Positions 33,401-41,976 of a DNA stretch of 54,287 bases are shown here, piece by piece. The translations under genes were made by a program, and so were the position numbers. A model generated the notes under the pieces. That model saw only the letters and a program-made list of their open reading frames with translations, searched no databases and was not told the DNA's origin. How positions within the stretch are numbered: position 1 is the first letter of the stretch; each line of letters begins with the position of its first letter. The stretch comes from an uncultured Methanobrevibacter sp. (GTDB lineage: Archaea; Methanobacteriota; Methanobacteria; Methanobacteriales; Methanobacteriaceae), in assembly GCF_947169325.1 (NCBI RefSeq), contig NZ_CAMVPN010000007.1, positions 1-54,287 of the forward strand, read 5' to 3'.

Positions 33401-34325
33401 AGAAAATCTTATCTTCAGAAATCGGCTTTTTCAATACTCCCAAATCGACTTCCAAATCCATGAAGTCCATAACGTCCTGTTTGAAACTGTCATCCAAACC
33501 AGATATCAATGGGAAACCAGCCAATGCCTTTTTCTCAACTTCAACATCACTTACGATATCATCAGGCAAAAGACCTGCAGCCTCATCAGTGTTGTTGTTG
33601 ATGAAATCTGTTGCATTCTTATGGATTTCAAGAATCTTTGCGGTTTCGTTCGGATTGTTTTGGAGGAACTTGTCTGAAGCCACAACAACGCAGCATGGAT
33701 GGTTCGGCAATATCTCTGATGAATCGACCAGTTTTGTTGCACCGTTTTCCTCTGCAATTGTCACGTATGGTTCAAATGTAATCATTGCATCAATCTTATT
33801 GGTTTTTAGTGCATCGTTCATTGAAGGAACCTTCATTGCTGAAACCTTAACATCATCCATGGACATTCCGTTCTGGTCCAGATAGTATGTGAGCAGCATG
33901 TGCTGAATGGAAGCTTCACCAGGAGTAGCCACCTTTTTGCCAGCAAGGTCTGCCACTGAACTGATTCCAGAATCTTTTGCAACAACAATGCCTGATCCTT
34001 CAGTCTGAGCGGAAGAAATCACTTTAACCGGAACTCCCTTTTCAATTGAAGACAGCACAGGTGTTATTCCAACATAACCTACATCGACTTCACCGCTGGC
34101 CATGGCAGTCATGAGATCTCCACCGTTGTTGAACTGAACCAGTTTGGTGTTTATTCCGTTTTCCTGAAACTTGCCTTGAGCGTCTGCAACAAATAGTGCC
34201 GCATCATGGTCTGAAGGCAAGTAACCGATAGTTACAGTATCACTGCCTCCTCCTAGAGCAAAATAGGCTCCTGCAACGACAATGACAATAACTGCTATAA
34301 TAATTGCGATAATTTTGTTATCCAT
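33387..34325 (-). CDS. ABC transporter solute-binding protein, NitT/TauT type, copy 2
   Basis: The product is 312 residues and very similar to copy 1 through the whole mature domain (GYLPSDHDAALFVADAQGKF and NHPCCVVVAS are identical). Here the N-terminus is an uncleaved-looking hydrophobic anchor (IIAIIIAVIVIVVAGAYFALGGG), while copy 1 has a cleavable-type signal. The pair clearly arose by tandem duplication. It lies 41 bases downstream of the MsvR-like regulator gene, on the same strand and without an obvious terminator between, so it is probably cotranscribed with it. GGTGAT precedes the start. The ligand is unknown, and no permease or ATPase accompanies it. Confidence 0.85.
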   Translation of the reverse strand: MDNKIIAIIIAVIVIVVAGAYFALGGGSDTVTIGYLPSDHDAALFVADAQGKFQENGINTKLVQFNNGGDLMTAMASGEVDVGYVGITPVLSSIEKGVPVKVISSAQTEGSGIVVAKDSGISSVADLAGKKVATPGEASIQHMLLTYYLDQNGMSMDDVKVSAMKVPSMNDALKTNKIDAMITFEPYVTIAEENGATKLVDSSEILPNHPCCVVVASDKFLQNNPNETAKILEIHKNATDFINNNTDEAAGLLPDDIVSDVEVEKKALAGFPLISGLDDSFKQDVMDFMDLEVDLGVLKKPISEDKIFWEGS

Positions 34326-34366
34326 TTTATCACCGATTTATAATTTGATTGAAAAAGTATTAAAAC

Positions 34367-35128
34367 TTAAGGTTCGACCTCGAAGAGGCAAAATTCATCC
34401 CCCATGGAATAACATTTCGTTTCGACAATCCTAACATCAAAACCAAAGAAATTGTAGAACAACGATTCAAACATTCCCACTTCCAAATGGCACTCGGGAA
34501 GACCAGTCTTTTCAAGCTTTGCCGATTCGAAGGATTGCCTGCAGGTAATCTGCAGATTATTTTTAACTTCAAATGTCAGAAAACCCAGATTGTTTTCAGC
34601 CCAATATTTGGAGATATTGAACAGGAAATGTTCGAAATCCTGATCATAAACCTGTGCAAATATGTAATCCCCAATATGATTTCCTATAGTGCGCATTATC
34701 GGATTGATTTCCATTCCATACTCCATAAGAATGGTTTTGAATGTATGCACCAGCATCAGATTATATTCAATTTCCCCTTCCTTGATGAAATTTTGAATTA
34801 GTCTTTTTGTCCTATCGTTTGATTTGATGGTGTTTGAATCGATAGAGCCCAACATCTTTGAGTTCAGGAAAAATATCTTCTTCCTATTGTCTGTTGGATC
34901 GGGTCTGTATTTAACGATTCCCTCTTCCCTTAAGTCTTTCAGGTGCAGGGAAACCACTGCTTTTGATTTTGCCGTGTTTTTGACAATCTCATCAAAGTTC
35001 ATTTCGTTTTGTCTGAGCAAACTGATTATTTCATATTTCATCGGACTTTTGATAATGTCTATATTGACCATTTTTCGATTTTTGGCACTTTCAGCAATAA
35101 GTATCTGAATCGGGTTAGACGTTGTCAT
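34367..35128 (-). CDS. MsvR-like regulator: HTH plus V4R redox domain
   Basis: The product is 253 residues from the ATG that sits behind GGAGGTTGGC; an in-frame GTG at 35143 contains that site. Residues 25-85 are an ArsR-like winged helix (SPMKYEIISLLRQNEMNFDEIVKNTAKSKAVVSLHLKDL). Residues 120-253 are a V4R domain with four cysteines, C196, C213, C239 and C247. This architecture is that of MsvR, a methanogen regulator that senses redox state through V4R cysteines. The number and clustering of cysteines agree well. Its gene precedes the second binding-protein gene. It is a natural candidate for binding the palindromes near fdhD, larE and binding protein 1, though this is inference. Confidence 0.8.
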   Translation of the reverse strand: MTTSNPIQILIAESAKNRKMVNIDIIKSPMKYEIISLLRQNEMNFDEIVKNTAKSKAVVSLHLKDLREEGIVKYRPDPTDNRKKIFFLNSKMLGSIDSNTIKSNDRTKRLIQNFIKEGEIEYNLMLVHTFKTILMEYGMEINPIMRTIGNHIGDYIFAQVYDQDFEHFLFNISKYWAENNLGFLTFEVKNNLQITCRQSFESAKLEKTGLPECHLEVGMFESLFYNFFGFDVRIVETKCYSMGDEFCLFEVEP

Positions 35129-35377
35129 CAAGCCAACCTCCACAATGATTTATTAAACTTATTTAATTGTCTTAATCTTATATAAATATTTGTTTTTTGG
35201 CTTAAATTTAGTTTTAACAAATCTTGACAATCTATTTTTTAAAAAACAAGTTTTAAACTAATTAAAAAAAGTAATCAACTAATATTGATAATGAAAAAAA
35301 ATGTCCCCCATAGATAAATTATTATTGAATGTTCACAAATATGAAAACATGCGAGAAAAATATTGAAAGGTTTGAAT

Positions 35378-35992
35378 ATGACGGCTGAAAAAATTGACCA
35401 GTGCATGAGACCCCACGGTGAGAAGGGCATCGAGACAATCAAAAACATGAACGAAAACCACAGGAACATCTCTGAATTTGCATTTGAATGCGTAAATGTT
35501 AATGTCGATACCAAAATCATTGACATCGGCTGCGGCGGTGGAGTAAACATCGAAAAGTTCCTGAAATTGACCAACAACAATGTCGACGGACTTGATTACT
35601 CTGATGTTTCGGTTGGAGAGTCCATCAAAAGAAACAAACAGGCAATTGATGAAAAAAGATGCCGAATCATCCAGGCAAATGTCTGCGATATGCCTCTTGA
35701 AGACGAAAGCTACGATTTGGCCTCTGCCTTTGAGACAATCTACTTCTGGCCAGATATAGGAAATACCTTTAAAGAAGTTTTACGAATCCTCAAACCAAAC
35801 GGCCAGTTCATGATAGCTCAAGGAACTGACGGCAATCATCCCGATGATGAGAAATGGCTGAATAGTGTTGAGGGAATGAGCCTCCATACTGCTCCGGAAT
35901 TGAAGAAATATCTGCTTGAAGCTGGTTTTGCAAGCGTTGATGTCTTTAAAAAAGAAAATGATTATATTTTAGTGGTTATTGGTAAAAAATAA
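35378..35992 (+). CDS. Class I SAM-dependent methyltransferase
   Basis: The product is 204 residues from the ATG behind GAAAGG; an in-frame TTG at 35363 is less likely. Motif I IIDIGCGGGVNIEKF near residue 48, the acidic post-I segment VDGLDYSDVSV, motif II DMPLEDESYDLASAFETIYFWPD and motif III RILKPNGQFMIA are all present. It belongs to the UbiE/Methyltransf_11 group. The substrate is not indicated. GxGxG is intact, so it should be active. It is divergent from the MsvR-like gene and upstream of larE, but its promoter lacks the palindrome. Confidence 0.85.
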   Translation: MTAEKIDQCMRPHGEKGIETIKNMNENHRNISEFAFECVNVNVDTKIIDIGCGGGVNIEKFLKLTNNNVDGLDYSDVSVGESIKRNKQAIDEKRCRIIQANVCDMPLEDESYDLASAFETIYFWPDIGNTFKEVLRILKPNGQFMIAQGTDGNHPDDEKWLNSVEGMSLHTAPELKKYLLEAGFASVDVFKKENDYILVVIGKK

Positions 35993-36027
35993 ATTGCCTG
36001 CAAAACATTTATATTCAATCAATAATA

Positions 36028-36058
36028 TAATAACTATTGTTATATTCAATAGTTAATC
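36028..36058 (+). promoter_or_regulatory. Palindrome-like operator upstream of larE
   Basis: TAATAACTATTGTTATATT at 36028-36046 matches the fdhD site at 17 of 19 positions. A second inverted half (CAATAGTTA, 36047-36055) pairs with TAACTATTG at 36031. A TATA-like ATTTATATTC lies just before it at about 36008-36017. Confidence 0.5.
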
Positions 36059-36130
36059 TCAAAAATTTAAAACAACAATTGAAGCATAACATAACTCATC
36101 GAAGGATGTTTTTAAAAATAGTGTGATAAA

Positions 36131-37138
36131 ATGAGCTTGGAAGATAAAATCAATGTTGTTTGTGATGTCTTAAAAGACAGAAAGGTAGCCATCGGCTTTT
36201 CAGGCGGTGCAGATTCCACACTGATAGCCTACCTCTCATCAAAGGTTGCATCAGACACACTGGCAATTACAATCGACAACAATATGTTTCCAACAGGATT
36301 TATTGAAAATGCCAGAAGAGCAACAGAATCCTTTGGAATAAACCATGAAATAATCGACATTGACTTTTATGAAGATGAAGACTTCCTGGCAAACAGCTCA
36401 AAAAGATGCTACAATTGCAGAAGCATGATGTATTCCAAAATCAAGAAAACAGCCAAAGAAAAAGGCTTTGATTTTATTTGTGACGGAAACAACATCAGTG
36501 ATCTTGTAATTGACAGACCAGGAATATTGATTACATATAAACACAACTTCAAGACTCCCCTTATTAAAGCAAAACTTACTTCAAAGGAAATACACAAATA
36601 CTTGAATGAAAATAACATTCCATATTCAAGGTCAACAACATGCCTTGCAACCAGAATTCCGACCGGCACTCATCTTTGCAGGGAAAACATTGAAAAAATC
36701 AGCTACTGTGAAGATTACATTTTGCACAATACCAACTGTGAAATCGTCAAGGTCAGGGATTTTGAGGAACTTGGTATTATTGAAGTGGACAACATTAATG
36801 AATTATTAACTGAAGATAAATATAATGACATTAACGATGAATTAAAAAGCAAAGGATTTAAAAAAGTTGCTTTAAATTTATCGAAAATCGATGATGATGA
36901 ATACATTGACATCGACTTCTCGGAAGGTTCATTTTCATACCAACTTCCGTTTACAGTAAACCTTGAAAATACAAAAAGACAAATCGATAATGTCATTTTC
37001 GAAAGTCCCGAAAAACTTGAAGTTGAGAATATTGAAATATTTGAGGATGGACTGATTAAAGGCCATGATTTGGAAAGCCATGAAATTGCACTAGACAGAC
37101 TTATGGAAATATTACCAAAACTAAGGAGAAATATTTAG
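36131..37138 (+). CDS. larE: LarE-type ATP-dependent sulfur transferase, three-cysteine form
   Basis: The product is 335 residues. The PP-loop SGGADST (residues 24-30) activates the substrate by adenylation. C93 and C96 (RCYNCR) and C171 (STTCLATRIPTGT) are the three cysteines that in some LarE proteins hold a [4Fe-4S] cluster, whose extra sulfide is the sulfur donor. This differs from the single sacrificial cysteine of Lactobacillus LarE. Residues about 215-335 form an extra C-terminal region. LarE builds the nickel-pincer cofactor of lactate racemase with LarB and LarC, which are not here, so its target may be another sulfur acceptor. The ThiF-like gene follows eight bases later and fdhD converges on it. 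Confidence 0.85.
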   Translation: MSLEDKINVVCDVLKDRKVAIGFSGGADSTLIAYLSSKVASDTLAITIDNNMFPTGFIENARRATESFGINHEIIDIDFYEDEDFLANSSKRCYNCRSMMYSKIKKTAKEKGFDFICDGNNISDLVIDRPGILITYKHNFKTPLIKAKLTSKEIHKYLNENNIPYSRSTTCLATRIPTGTHLCRENIEKISYCEDYILHNTNCEIVKVRDFEELGIIEVDNINELLTEDKYNDINDELKSKGFKKVALNLSKIDDDEYIDIDFSEGSFSYQLPFTVNLENTKRQIDNVIFESPEKLEVENIEIFEDGLIKGHDLESHEIALDRLMEILPKLRRNI

Positions 37139-37146
37139 GTGAAAAA

Positions 37147-37902
37147 ATGCCAACAAGATACATAGGTGACGGATACTGGGAAATAGCTTCCCGTCAAATG
37201 AGCATAGTAACAAGAAGCGAACAGGAAAGATTCAAAGACGCAAAAATCACAGTCATAGGCTGCGGAGGAATCGGAGGCCAAACCATTGAAATGCTTGCAA
37301 GAATGGGTATTGGAGAACTTGTCCTTGTTGATAAAGACGCATTTGATCTATCCAACTTAAACAGACAGACTCTTGCTTCAATAGCTGATTTGGGTCTTGA
37401 CAAAAGTGCGGTTGCTAAAGAAAAAGTCAGACTGATAAATCCGTATGTTAATGTCACCACTTTCAACGAACATGTTGACCAGACAAACATTGACAAAGTC
37501 ATTGGAGATTCAAATATCGTAATCGATGCTCTTGACAATGTACTTACAAGAGTAATAGTATCAAGGGCTGCTAAAGAAAAAGGAATCCCATACATCCATG
37601 GTGCAATCCACGGAACTATGGGTCAGATTACAGTATTCTTGCCTAACAGCGACAAGACCTATGAGGAAATGTTCAATTTGCCTTCAGTCGGAAAAGAGCT
37701 TGATGATGAAACAATCAATGCTTTGAAAAACGTGACTTCCGGGGTTCCGCCAGTCATTGGTCCTACACCAAATCTGATTGGCTGTCTTGAAGCATTTGAA
37801 GCATATAAAATAGTGACTGGAGTCGGTAAAGTTACCGTTGCTCCAAAAATCTTGACTTTTGACTTATTGGATTTGAGTTCATTTTCACTGGATGAACTTT
37901 AA
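37147..37902 (+). CDS. ThiF/MoeB/HesA family E1-like protein lacking catalytic Cys
   Basis: The product is 251 residues. The nucleotide-binding VIGCGGIGGQTIEMLARMGIGELVLVDKDAFDLSNLNRQ and NIVIDALDN are the E1-family adenylation signature. The crossover loop reads NVTSGVPPVIGPTPNLIG, and I see no Cys at the position where MoeB and ThiF carry theirs. The two CxxC zinc knuckles of MoeB are also missing. It may therefore adenylate a carrier protein C-terminus without forming a thioester. AGGTG precedes the start. The gene is in an operon with larE, which suggests that the pair feeds sulfur to a carrier or cofactor, possibly linked to FdhD encoded on the other strand. Confidence 0.8.
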   Translation: MPTRYIGDGYWEIASRQMSIVTRSEQERFKDAKITVIGCGGIGGQTIEMLARMGIGELVLVDKDAFDLSNLNRQTLASIADLGLDKSAVAKEKVRLINPYVNVTTFNEHVDQTNIDKVIGDSNIVIDALDNVLTRVIVSRAAKEKGIPYIHGAIHGTMGQITVFLPNSDKTYEEMFNLPSVGKELDDETINALKNVTSGVPPVIGPTPNLIGCLEAFEAYKIVTGVGKVTVAPKILTFDLLDLSSFSLDEL

Positions 37903-37907
37903 ATCAT

Positions 37908-38738
37908 CTATTTTTCTAAATCCACACGTTCAGGGGCAGTGAATATTGTAAATCTATTGTCTCTGACAAAACCAACCATCGTAATGTTTCCTGCACGAGC
38001 CACATCAATACCTGATGATGCAGGAGCAGCATTTGAAATTATTATTGGAATACCTACCCTAATGACTTTTATCAGCATGTCAGCAGGCATCCTTCCACTA
38101 TATGAAATGTAACATCTTGAAAAATCATAACCTTCCCTTGAAGCGGCTCCGATTACTTTATCCACCGCAACATGACGACTGACATCTTCACGGATGATAA
38201 TGTTGTCTTCATATTTCAGCTGCGCCACATGAACACCAGCAGTCTTTTGCCAGATTTTAGCCTCATCAGTCAGATGCCTGATGTCCTTAATAATTTGGCT
38301 TGCATCTATCTTCAAATCGGAGGTATTCGGTTCGATTGTTTTGAGTTCTGATCTGATTCCACCTGCATTGTCAGAGTTTACACCCTGATATTCCAGAAGT
38401 CTGCAGACACAGGCGTGTTCACAGTTTCCTTTTCTCTCCTGAACAATTCCTTCCTGTTCAAGGTCCTCTTCAGGATTGTGGGTGAGTTTTGTTGAAACCA
38501 ATACATTTGTTCCGTCCAACCTTATTGATTCTATATCAGAATAATCTTTGATTAAACCTTCACCAAGACAGTATCCGATTGCAAAGTCCTCCAGGTCCTT
38601 TGGATATGTTGAAAACTTTCTTGGAGGCAGATAATCAATAAACAAATAAGTATATTCATCGTCAACACTATTTTCCTTGATGGTTTTGTATTCACCATCA
38701 CACCATTGGATAACATCAGTTTGCCTTAAAAAATCCAT
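37908..38738 (-). CDS. fdhD: Formate dehydrogenase accessory sulfurtransferase FdhD
   Basis: The product is 276 residues. FdhD passes sulfur from a cysteine desulfurase to the Mo/W-bis-pterin cofactor of formate dehydrogenase. The catalytic cysteine loop is NCEHACVC (C106, C110, C112), a three-cysteine version of the usual CxxC. The conserved core follows: KTAGVHVAQL, REDVSRHVAVDKVIGAA and GIDVARAGNITMVGF. A formate-using methanogen needs it for FdhA. The promoter carries the 19-bp palindrome overlapping its TATA box, so it is probably repressed under some redox or metal condition. It converges on the ThiF-like gene with five bases between the stops. Confidence 0.93.
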   Translation of the reverse strand: MDFLRQTDVIQWCDGEYKTIKENSVDDEYTYLFIDYLPPRKFSTYPKDLEDFAIGYCLGEGLIKDYSDIESIRLDGTNVLVSTKLTHNPEEDLEQEGIVQERKGNCEHACVCRLLEYQGVNSDNAGGIRSELKTIEPNTSDLKIDASQIIKDIRHLTDEAKIWQKTAGVHVAQLKYEDNIIIREDVSRHVAVDKVIGAASREGYDFSRCYISYSGRMPADMLIKVIRVGIPIIISNAAPASSGIDVARAGNITMVGFVRDNRFTIFTAPERVDLEK

Positions 38739-38758
38739 AATATCACACTGATTAATAA

Positions 38759-38777
38759 TATTAACAATTGTTATATT
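38759..38777 (-). promoter_or_regulatory. Palindromic operator TAACAATTGTTA upstream of fdhD
   Basis: The 19 bases are identical to the site at 33301-33319. On the gene strand it lies 20 bases before the ATG and begins within TTTAAATATAA, the likely TATA box. Binding there would block transcription initiation. Confidence 0.65.
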
Positions 38778-38829
38778 TAAAAATTTTGAAAACTACATGC
38801 CCAATATTAATCATCAAATATCATTAAAA

Positions 38830-41292
38830 TTACCGATAAAACTTTTCAGCCAAATATTTGCCTGTTAAACTATTTTCAGATGCGATAATGTCTTCAAGAG
38901 AACCTGAAGCTAAAATTTCACCGCCCCGATAGTCATCATCGATTCCAATATCAATAATATAATCAGCATTGGCTATCAGGTCAAGATCATGCTCGATGAC
39001 AATGACTGTAGCTCCATTATCAATCAGATAGTCCAATACGCTGATTAACAATTGCACATCCAGCGGATGAAGACCTATTGTAGGCTCATCGAATATGAAA
39101 ACTGAATTTTTCTGTGACTTTCCAATTTCAGAAGCCAATTTCAGCCTTTGAGCTTCACCGCCTGACAGGCTTGGAGTGGACTCGCCCAAAGTCAAATAAC
39201 CCAAACCCAAATCGGACAGTTTCTGCAGTTTTTTAGTTACCTTCTCAAGGCCGAACAATTCCTCCAGAGCTTCAGCAACGGTAAGTGCCATAATATCCGC
39301 AATGGACAATCCGTTGTATTTTATTTCCTCTGCTTTTTTATCATATCGTGACCCGTCACAGTCAGGACAGGTTATTTCAACATCAGGTAGGAATTGAACA
39401 TCCATAGATACGCTTCCAGTGCCGTTGCAGGTCCCGCACCTCAGTTTACCTGTATTATATGAAAAATCAGACATCTTATATTCATCTGTCAGCTTTGCAA
39501 ATTCCCGTCTTAAATCGTCAAGCACCTTCGAATAGGTTGCAACGGTGCTTCTGACATTCTGACCGATTGGAACGCTGTCAATCAAATCTATTTTTTTAAT
39601 GCCTTCACAATCAATGTCCCTGATATCATTTGGCAAATCTTCACCGTTAATTTGGGATTTGACTGCAGGATAGAGTGCTTCCAAAAGTAAAGTTGTCTTT
39701 CCACTTCCAGACACTCCGGTTACCGCTGTGAGCTTGCCTTTAGGAATGCTGATGCTCATATTCTTAACATTGTGGATTTCATTGGTTTTAAGAGAAATGC
39801 ATCCCTTTTCAAAGATTTCATCACTTTTATTTCTAATGATTATCTTTTCAGAATTTGTTAAAAACGCAGCGATTTGAGATGATTTGCATTGCTTTATTTC
39901 ATCAAGTGATCCTTTAGCAATCACATTTCCTCCGTCTGCTCCCGCATGAGGCCCCATTTCAACCATATAATCTGCAATTGACAATATCCTAGTATCGTGA
40001 TCGACCAGAACAATTGAATTTCCATCCTCAACCAGTCTTTTGATGACACTGATTAATCCGTCCACATTATTTGGATGAAGGCCTATTGACGGCTCGTCCA
40101 AAACATAGAGCACACCTGTAGTGCGATTCCTTAATGTCTTTGCAAGCTGAACCCTTTGCAGTTCCCCTGTTGATAATGTGTTTGAAGGCCTGTCAAGTGA
40201 AATGTAGCTCAATCCCAAATCAAGCAGAATATTTGCGTTGTCCATGAACTCCTCTGCAATATCCTGTGCCATCCCTTTCATCTCCTCGGGCAAATCATTG
40301 ATTACCTCAGGAATCCACAATACGATTTCCTGAAGGTTCATCTGACATGCCTGAGCAAGATTGATTCCACCCAAAAGGGTTTGTCTTGCTTTTGAATTTA
40401 ATCTTGTGCCTTCGCAGTCACTGCAGACTTTTGTGGTTAAAAACTTGTTAATCTTTGTCAATCCCTTTTCTGTTTGAGCATTTTTAAGGGCCTCTTCAAT
40501 TGCCTTGTGTGCATTTCTATACTCGGCATTTAATTCAAATAGCTTGCCGTTTTTTGAGGGGATGTTAATGTATCTTTTGACTGCAGGTCCGTTATAGACA
40601 ATGTCCTTTTCCTCTTCAGTCAAATCCCTGAATGGCACATCAACCCTAACGCCCAGCTCTCCGGCAACATGATACATCCAGGATATCCCGAACTGATTCC
40701 AGGCTGCAACTGCACCCTCTTCCAATGTTTTTGCATCATCCAAAACAAGTTTGCTGTCATCAACGTCCCTTATTAAACCAGTTCCGCTGCAGGTCGGACA
40801 TGCCCCATCGGAGTTGAATGCATATTCTTCAGCGCCCAAACCATAGAATTCCACACCGCATTCAGGGCATTTTATTGGAATTTCACGGGCAACATTCAAG
40901 GTCGGCTCCTGCAGGTGCCCGTTTGGACATGTATAATTGCCGCATCTTGAGTACAATAATCTCAGGGAGTTTAAAAGTTCTGTTGATGTTCCGAATGTGG
41001 ACCTAATGTTTGGAACATTTGGCCTTTGGTGAAGAGCCAAGGCGGCAGGGACATATTGGATTGAATCCACTTTTGCCTTTGCGCTTTGTGTGATTCTTCT
41101 TCGGGTGTATGTTGAAAGGGCATCGAGGTATCTGCGTGAGCCTTCAGAGTACAATACTCCCAGAGCAAGCGAAGATTTTCCTGAACCTGAAACTCCACTG
41201 ATGGCTACAATTTTACCCAAAGGAATATCCACATCGATATTCTTCAAATTATGAACACTGGCTCCCCTGATGATTATCATATCCTGGTACAT
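38830..41292 (-). CDS. Short UvrA-like ABC ATPase lacking the UvrB-binding domain
   Basis: The product is 820 residues, against about 940 for true UvrA. Two ABC modules are visible. The first has GVSGSGKSSLALGVLYSEG and LSTGELQRVQLAKTL; the second has GVSGSGKTTLLLEALYP and LSGGEAQRLKLASEI. Zinc knuckles occur in CPECG, CPTCSGTG, CSDCEGTRL and CGTCNGTG with CPDCDGSRY. After LLYSRCGNYTCPNGH the chain runs almost directly to CPECGVEFYGLGAEEYAFNSDGACP, so the roughly 100-residue UvrB-binding domain is missing. It is thus a UvrA2-type paralogue, probably in DNA binding or drug tolerance without UvrBC. No uvrB or uvrC lies nearby. Confidence 0.85.
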   Translation of the reverse strand: MYQDMIIIRGASVHNLKNIDVDIPLGKIVAISGVSGSGKSSLALGVLYSEGSRRYLDALSTYTRRRITQSAKAKVDSIQYVPAALALHQRPNVPNIRSTFGTSTELLNSLRLLYSRCGNYTCPNGHLQEPTLNVAREIPIKCPECGVEFYGLGAEEYAFNSDGACPTCSGTGLIRDVDDSKLVLDDAKTLEEGAVAAWNQFGISWMYHVAGELGVRVDVPFRDLTEEEKDIVYNGPAVKRYINIPSKNGKLFELNAEYRNAHKAIEEALKNAQTEKGLTKINKFLTTKVCSDCEGTRLNSKARQTLLGGINLAQACQMNLQEIVLWIPEVINDLPEEMKGMAQDIAEEFMDNANILLDLGLSYISLDRPSNTLSTGELQRVQLAKTLRNRTTGVLYVLDEPSIGLHPNNVDGLISVIKRLVEDGNSIVLVDHDTRILSIADYMVEMGPHAGADGGNVIAKGSLDEIKQCKSSQIAAFLTNSEKIIIRNKSDEIFEKGCISLKTNEIHNVKNMSISIPKGKLTAVTGVSGSGKTTLLLEALYPAVKSQINGEDLPNDIRDIDCEGIKKIDLIDSVPIGQNVRSTVATYSKVLDDLRREFAKLTDEYKMSDFSYNTGKLRCGTCNGTGSVSMDVQFLPDVEITCPDCDGSRYDKKAEEIKYNGLSIADIMALTVAEALEELFGLEKVTKKLQKLSDLGLGYLTLGESTPSLSGGEAQRLKLASEIGKSQKNSVFIFDEPTIGLHPLDVQLLISVLDYLIDNGATVIVIEHDLDLIANADYIIDIGIDDDYRGGEILASGSLEDIIASENSLTGKYLAEKFYR

Positions 41293-41369
41293 GATTAATA
41301 TATTGGAAATCTGAATTTATATAATTATCAAAAACATTAACATTAATAACACCAAACCTAATATCATCG

Positions 41370-41954
41370 ATGAAAGAACTGATTGCTATGTTTACCTATC
41401 CAAAAATATTGACACGAAAAGAACTGAAAAAGATTTCCAAATATCCCTGTGACGATGAAATAAAAGATGCATATACCAAATATTTATCCAATTACTCCTT
41501 CAAGGAATTTGTCAAATACTGTGAGGACAATGACAGTGATGATTTGGAAAAATTAATCTTCAGCTTCACAGATCTGCAATTGGAAAGATTCGAGCCGAAT
41601 TCATTGATATGGATTTCACATGCGATGGTCAATTTCATGATTTATTTCGATGTCAATCTTGATTACGGCGAGTATTATGACGCCTATGCATCAGCGCTGC
41701 AATTTACAGTATTGTACTGCGCCATGGACATGACAATCAATAAGATTTCATTTGAAGATGTTGAAATTCCAGAACATTCCAAAACTTGTTTTGAAAAGTT
41801 TTTCGCCAAATGTCCGGATTTCAGATTTAATCTAAAAACAGACTGCAATCTGGCACACAAATCATTCAACACCAATTTTGACTTTACCGGTGAAGAATTC
41901 TACTTGAAAATGAAAAAGCACTTTGATGAATGCGACTATTTAAAAAAAGAGTGA
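41370..41954 (+). CDS. Hypothetical helical protein
   Basis: This 194-residue, mainly helical, acidic protein has seven cysteines and many aromatic residues (FKEFVKYCEDNDSDDLEKLIF, NFMIYFDVNLDYGEYYDAYASALQF). It has no signal peptide or convincing membrane segment and no motif that I recognise. It is divergent from the UvrA-like gene, with 77 bases between the starts, and converges on purA. A second ATG at residue 7 is possible; neither has a strong ribosome-binding site. Confidence 0.5.
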   Translation: MKELIAMFTYPKILTRKELKKISKYPCDDEIKDAYTKYLSNYSFKEFVKYCEDNDSDDLEKLIFSFTDLQLERFEPNSLIWISHAMVNFMIYFDVNLDYGEYYDAYASALQFTVLYCAMDMTINKISFEDVEIPEHSKTCFEKFFAKCPDFRFNLKTDCNLAHKSFNTNFDFTGEEFYLKMKKHFDECDYLKKE

Positions 41955-41957
41955 AAA

Positions 41958-41976
41958 AAGAATTATAATAATTCTT
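41958..41976. terminator. Bidirectional hairpin between the hypothetical gene and purA
   Basis: AAGAATTA and TAATTCTT pair with a 3-base loop. Towards purA's downstream side the minus strand continues TTTTCACTCTTTTTTT; the plus side continues TTCTTAAAT. Confidence 0.55.
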
